Shown here: positions 6,278-6,838 of the stretch, piece by piece
Layout: every line of letters begins with the position of its first letter
Position numbering within the stretch: the stretch's first letter is position 1
From: Pyrinomonadaceae bacterium
Lineage (GTDB): Bacteria; Acidobacteriota; Blastocatellia; Pyrinomonadales; Pyrinomonadaceae
NCBI GenBank assembly: GCA_025929655.1
Contig: JAICPV010000119.1
Coordinates: 1-6,838 of the forward strand
Direction of reading: 5' to 3'
DNA length: 6,838 nucleotides
Translations under genes and position numbers: made by a program
The notes under the pieces: generated by a model
What the model saw: the letters and a program-made list of their open reading frames with translations, nothing else
Database searches by the model: none
What the model was told of the DNA's origin: nothing

Positions 6278-6286
6278 TGCTATACT
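6278..6286 (+). promoter_or_regulatory. Extended -10 promoter for sucD
   Basis: TGCTATACT is an extended -10 element (TGn plus a five-of-six match to TATAAT). There is no recognisable -35 at 16-18 bases, which extended -10 promoters can do without. It lies directly after the terminator-like hairpin and predicts a leader of about 27 bases carrying the sucD ribosome binding site. Confidence 0.45.
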
Positions 6287-6307
6287 TTCCAATTATTTCA
6301 GCCATTC

Positions 6308-6312
6308 AGGAG
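6308..6312 (+). promoter_or_regulatory. Shine-Dalgarno AGGAG deciding the TTG start of sucD
   Basis: AGGAG ends 7 bases before the TTG at 6320, an ideal spacing. It is the only clear Shine-Dalgarno among the gene starts in this window and settles the non-ATG start. Confidence 0.85.
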
Positions 6313-6319
6313 ATCCAAA

Positions 6320-6838
6320 TTGGCAATTTTAGTCGATAAGAACACGCGTCTGATCGTGCAGGGGATCACGGGCAAGGAAGGCACGTTCCACACGCTGCAG
6401 ATGGTCGAGTACGGAACGAACGTCGTCGGCGGAGTGACGCCCGGTAAAGGCGGCACCACGCACGAAGGCATACCGGTTTTCAATACCGTCGCCGACGCCG
6501 TCAAGGAAACCGGAGCGAATGCTTCGGTGATCTATGTTCCCCCCGCGTTCGCCGCCGACGCGATAATGGAAGCGGCCGATGCTGGCATCCCCGTAGTCGT
6601 CTGCATCACCGAAGGCATCCCCGTCGCCGATATGGTAAAAGCTCGCGAGTTTCTCCGGGGTCTAGGCTCCCCTCCTTACAAAGGAGGGGTGGACGCCGCT
6701 TCGGCGGACGGGGTGGTTCTCTCTTCGCCACGCACGAGGCTTATCGGGCCAAATTGTCCGGGAATTATTTCTCCCGGCAAATGCAAGATCGGCATCATGC
6801 CCGGCCATATTCACAAAGAGGGGAGGATCGGCGTCGTC
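6320..6838 (+). CDS. sucD: Succinyl-CoA ligase alpha subunit, 5' part, with in-frame insertion
   Basis: SucD binds CoA and carries the phosphohistidine of succinyl-CoA synthetase, the TCA step joining succinyl-CoA hydrolysis to NTP synthesis, in complex with SucC. The first 173 codons are present (usual length about 290), and the active-site His lies beyond the edge. The TTG start gives the classic N-terminus AILVDKNTRLIVQG and is backed by AGGAG. The CoA-binding domain shows GITGKEGTFH (15-24), GGVTPGKGGTTH (37-48), SVIYVPP, ITEGIP (96-101) and GPNCPG (143-148). Residues 113-134 or so are absent from E. coli and Thermus SucD and come from a GC-rich palindromic repeat; the frame stays open through it to the window end. 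The neighbour upstream is an acetyltransferase, not the usual sucC. The conserved sequence on both sides argues for a working gene, though activity with the insert is inference. Confidence 0.93.
   Translation, partial: MAILVDKNTRLIVQGITGKEGTFHTLQMVEYGTNVVGGVTPGKGGTTHEGIPVFNTVADAVKETGANASVIYVPPAFAADAIMEAADAGIPVVVCITEGIPVADMVKAREFLRGLGSPPYKGGVDAASADGVVLSSPRTRLIGPNCPGIISPGKCKIGIMPGHIHKEGRIGVV
6656..6721 (+). repeat. Palindromic repeat element inserted in frame in sucD
   Basis: The 66-base insert contains two hairpins. CCCCTCCTT (6669-6677) pairs perfectly with AAGGAGGGG (6681-6689) around ACA. CGCCG (6694-6698) pairs with CGGCG (6702-6706), or alternatively CCGC with GCGG around a TTCG tetraloop (6696-6707). 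GGGGTGG occurs twice (6686-6692, 6710-6716). TTCTC flanks it at 6651-6655 and 6717-6721, a candidate 5-base target duplication. It encodes about 22 extra residues (RGLGSPPYKGGVDAASADGVVL, given roughly, in the SucD frame) without a stop. The exact borders are uncertain by a few bases, and no transposase is encoded, so mobilisation in trans would be required. Confidence 0.8.

Noticed and set aside
6651..6735. sucD as a pseudogene broken by the insertion
   Set aside because: The insert is 66 bases, has no stop, and the conserved SucD sequence continues in the same frame to the window end.

Overview
The window is a stretch of bacterial chromosome with moderate G+C, densely coding and mostly on the + strand. 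It carries, in order: the 3' two thirds of lon (ATP-dependent protease), engB/ysxC (ribosome-assembly GTPase), an AT-rich 265-base gap, rho (termination factor), a small - strand gene for a single-pass membrane protein, glgA (glycogen synthase) overlapping a GNAT acetyltransferase gene, and the 5' part of sucD (succinyl-CoA ligase alpha subunit), cut by the right edge. These are housekeeping genes; no phage, IS, CRISPR, tRNA or rRNA was seen. The gene mix and protein sequences suggest a Gram-negative-type bacterium. Acidobacteriota (Blastocatellia/Pyrinomonadaceae-like) is my best guess, but it is inference without a database search.

Layout. Positions 2-2276 hold lon and engB, co-oriented and 70 bases apart; an imperfect inverted repeat fills most of that gap. 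Positions 2277-2541 form the rho upstream region: AT-rich promoter-like DNA, three tandem 10-base repeats containing a perfect 7-2-7 hairpin, a C-rich/G-poor stretch resembling a Rho-utilisation site, and a 13-base palindrome just before the rho start. Positions 2542-3942 are rho, followed by a strong intrinsic terminator (3965-3995) that may also serve the convergent small gene at 4000-4242. Between that small gene and glgA (start 4311) lie two opposed promoter candidates, including a perfect TATAAT on the - strand. glgA and the acetyltransferase gene overlap by 16 bases and end in a hairpin plus T-run embedded in the last acetyltransferase codons. An extended -10 box and a good Shine-Dalgarno then precede sucD, which starts with TTG.

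The most notable feature is inside sucD. A 66-base, GC-rich, two-hairpin palindromic element sits in frame in the reading frame (about 6656-6721) and adds 22 residues just before the conserved GPNCPG motif. The insert is bounded by a 5-base direct repeat (TTCTC). Removing one repeat copy plus the insert restores exactly the spacing seen in E. coli and Thermus SucD. This looks like a mobile palindromic repeat tolerated inside an essential TCA-cycle enzyme, comparable in behaviour to the Rickettsia palindromic elements.

Functionally the genes cover protein quality control (Lon), ribosome maturation (EngB), transcription termination (Rho), carbon storage (GlgA) and the TCA cycle (SucD). There is no sign that they form one pathway. 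The internal terminators and promoters divide them into at least four transcription units: lon-engB, rho, glgA-acetyltransferase and sucD, plus the opposed small gene.
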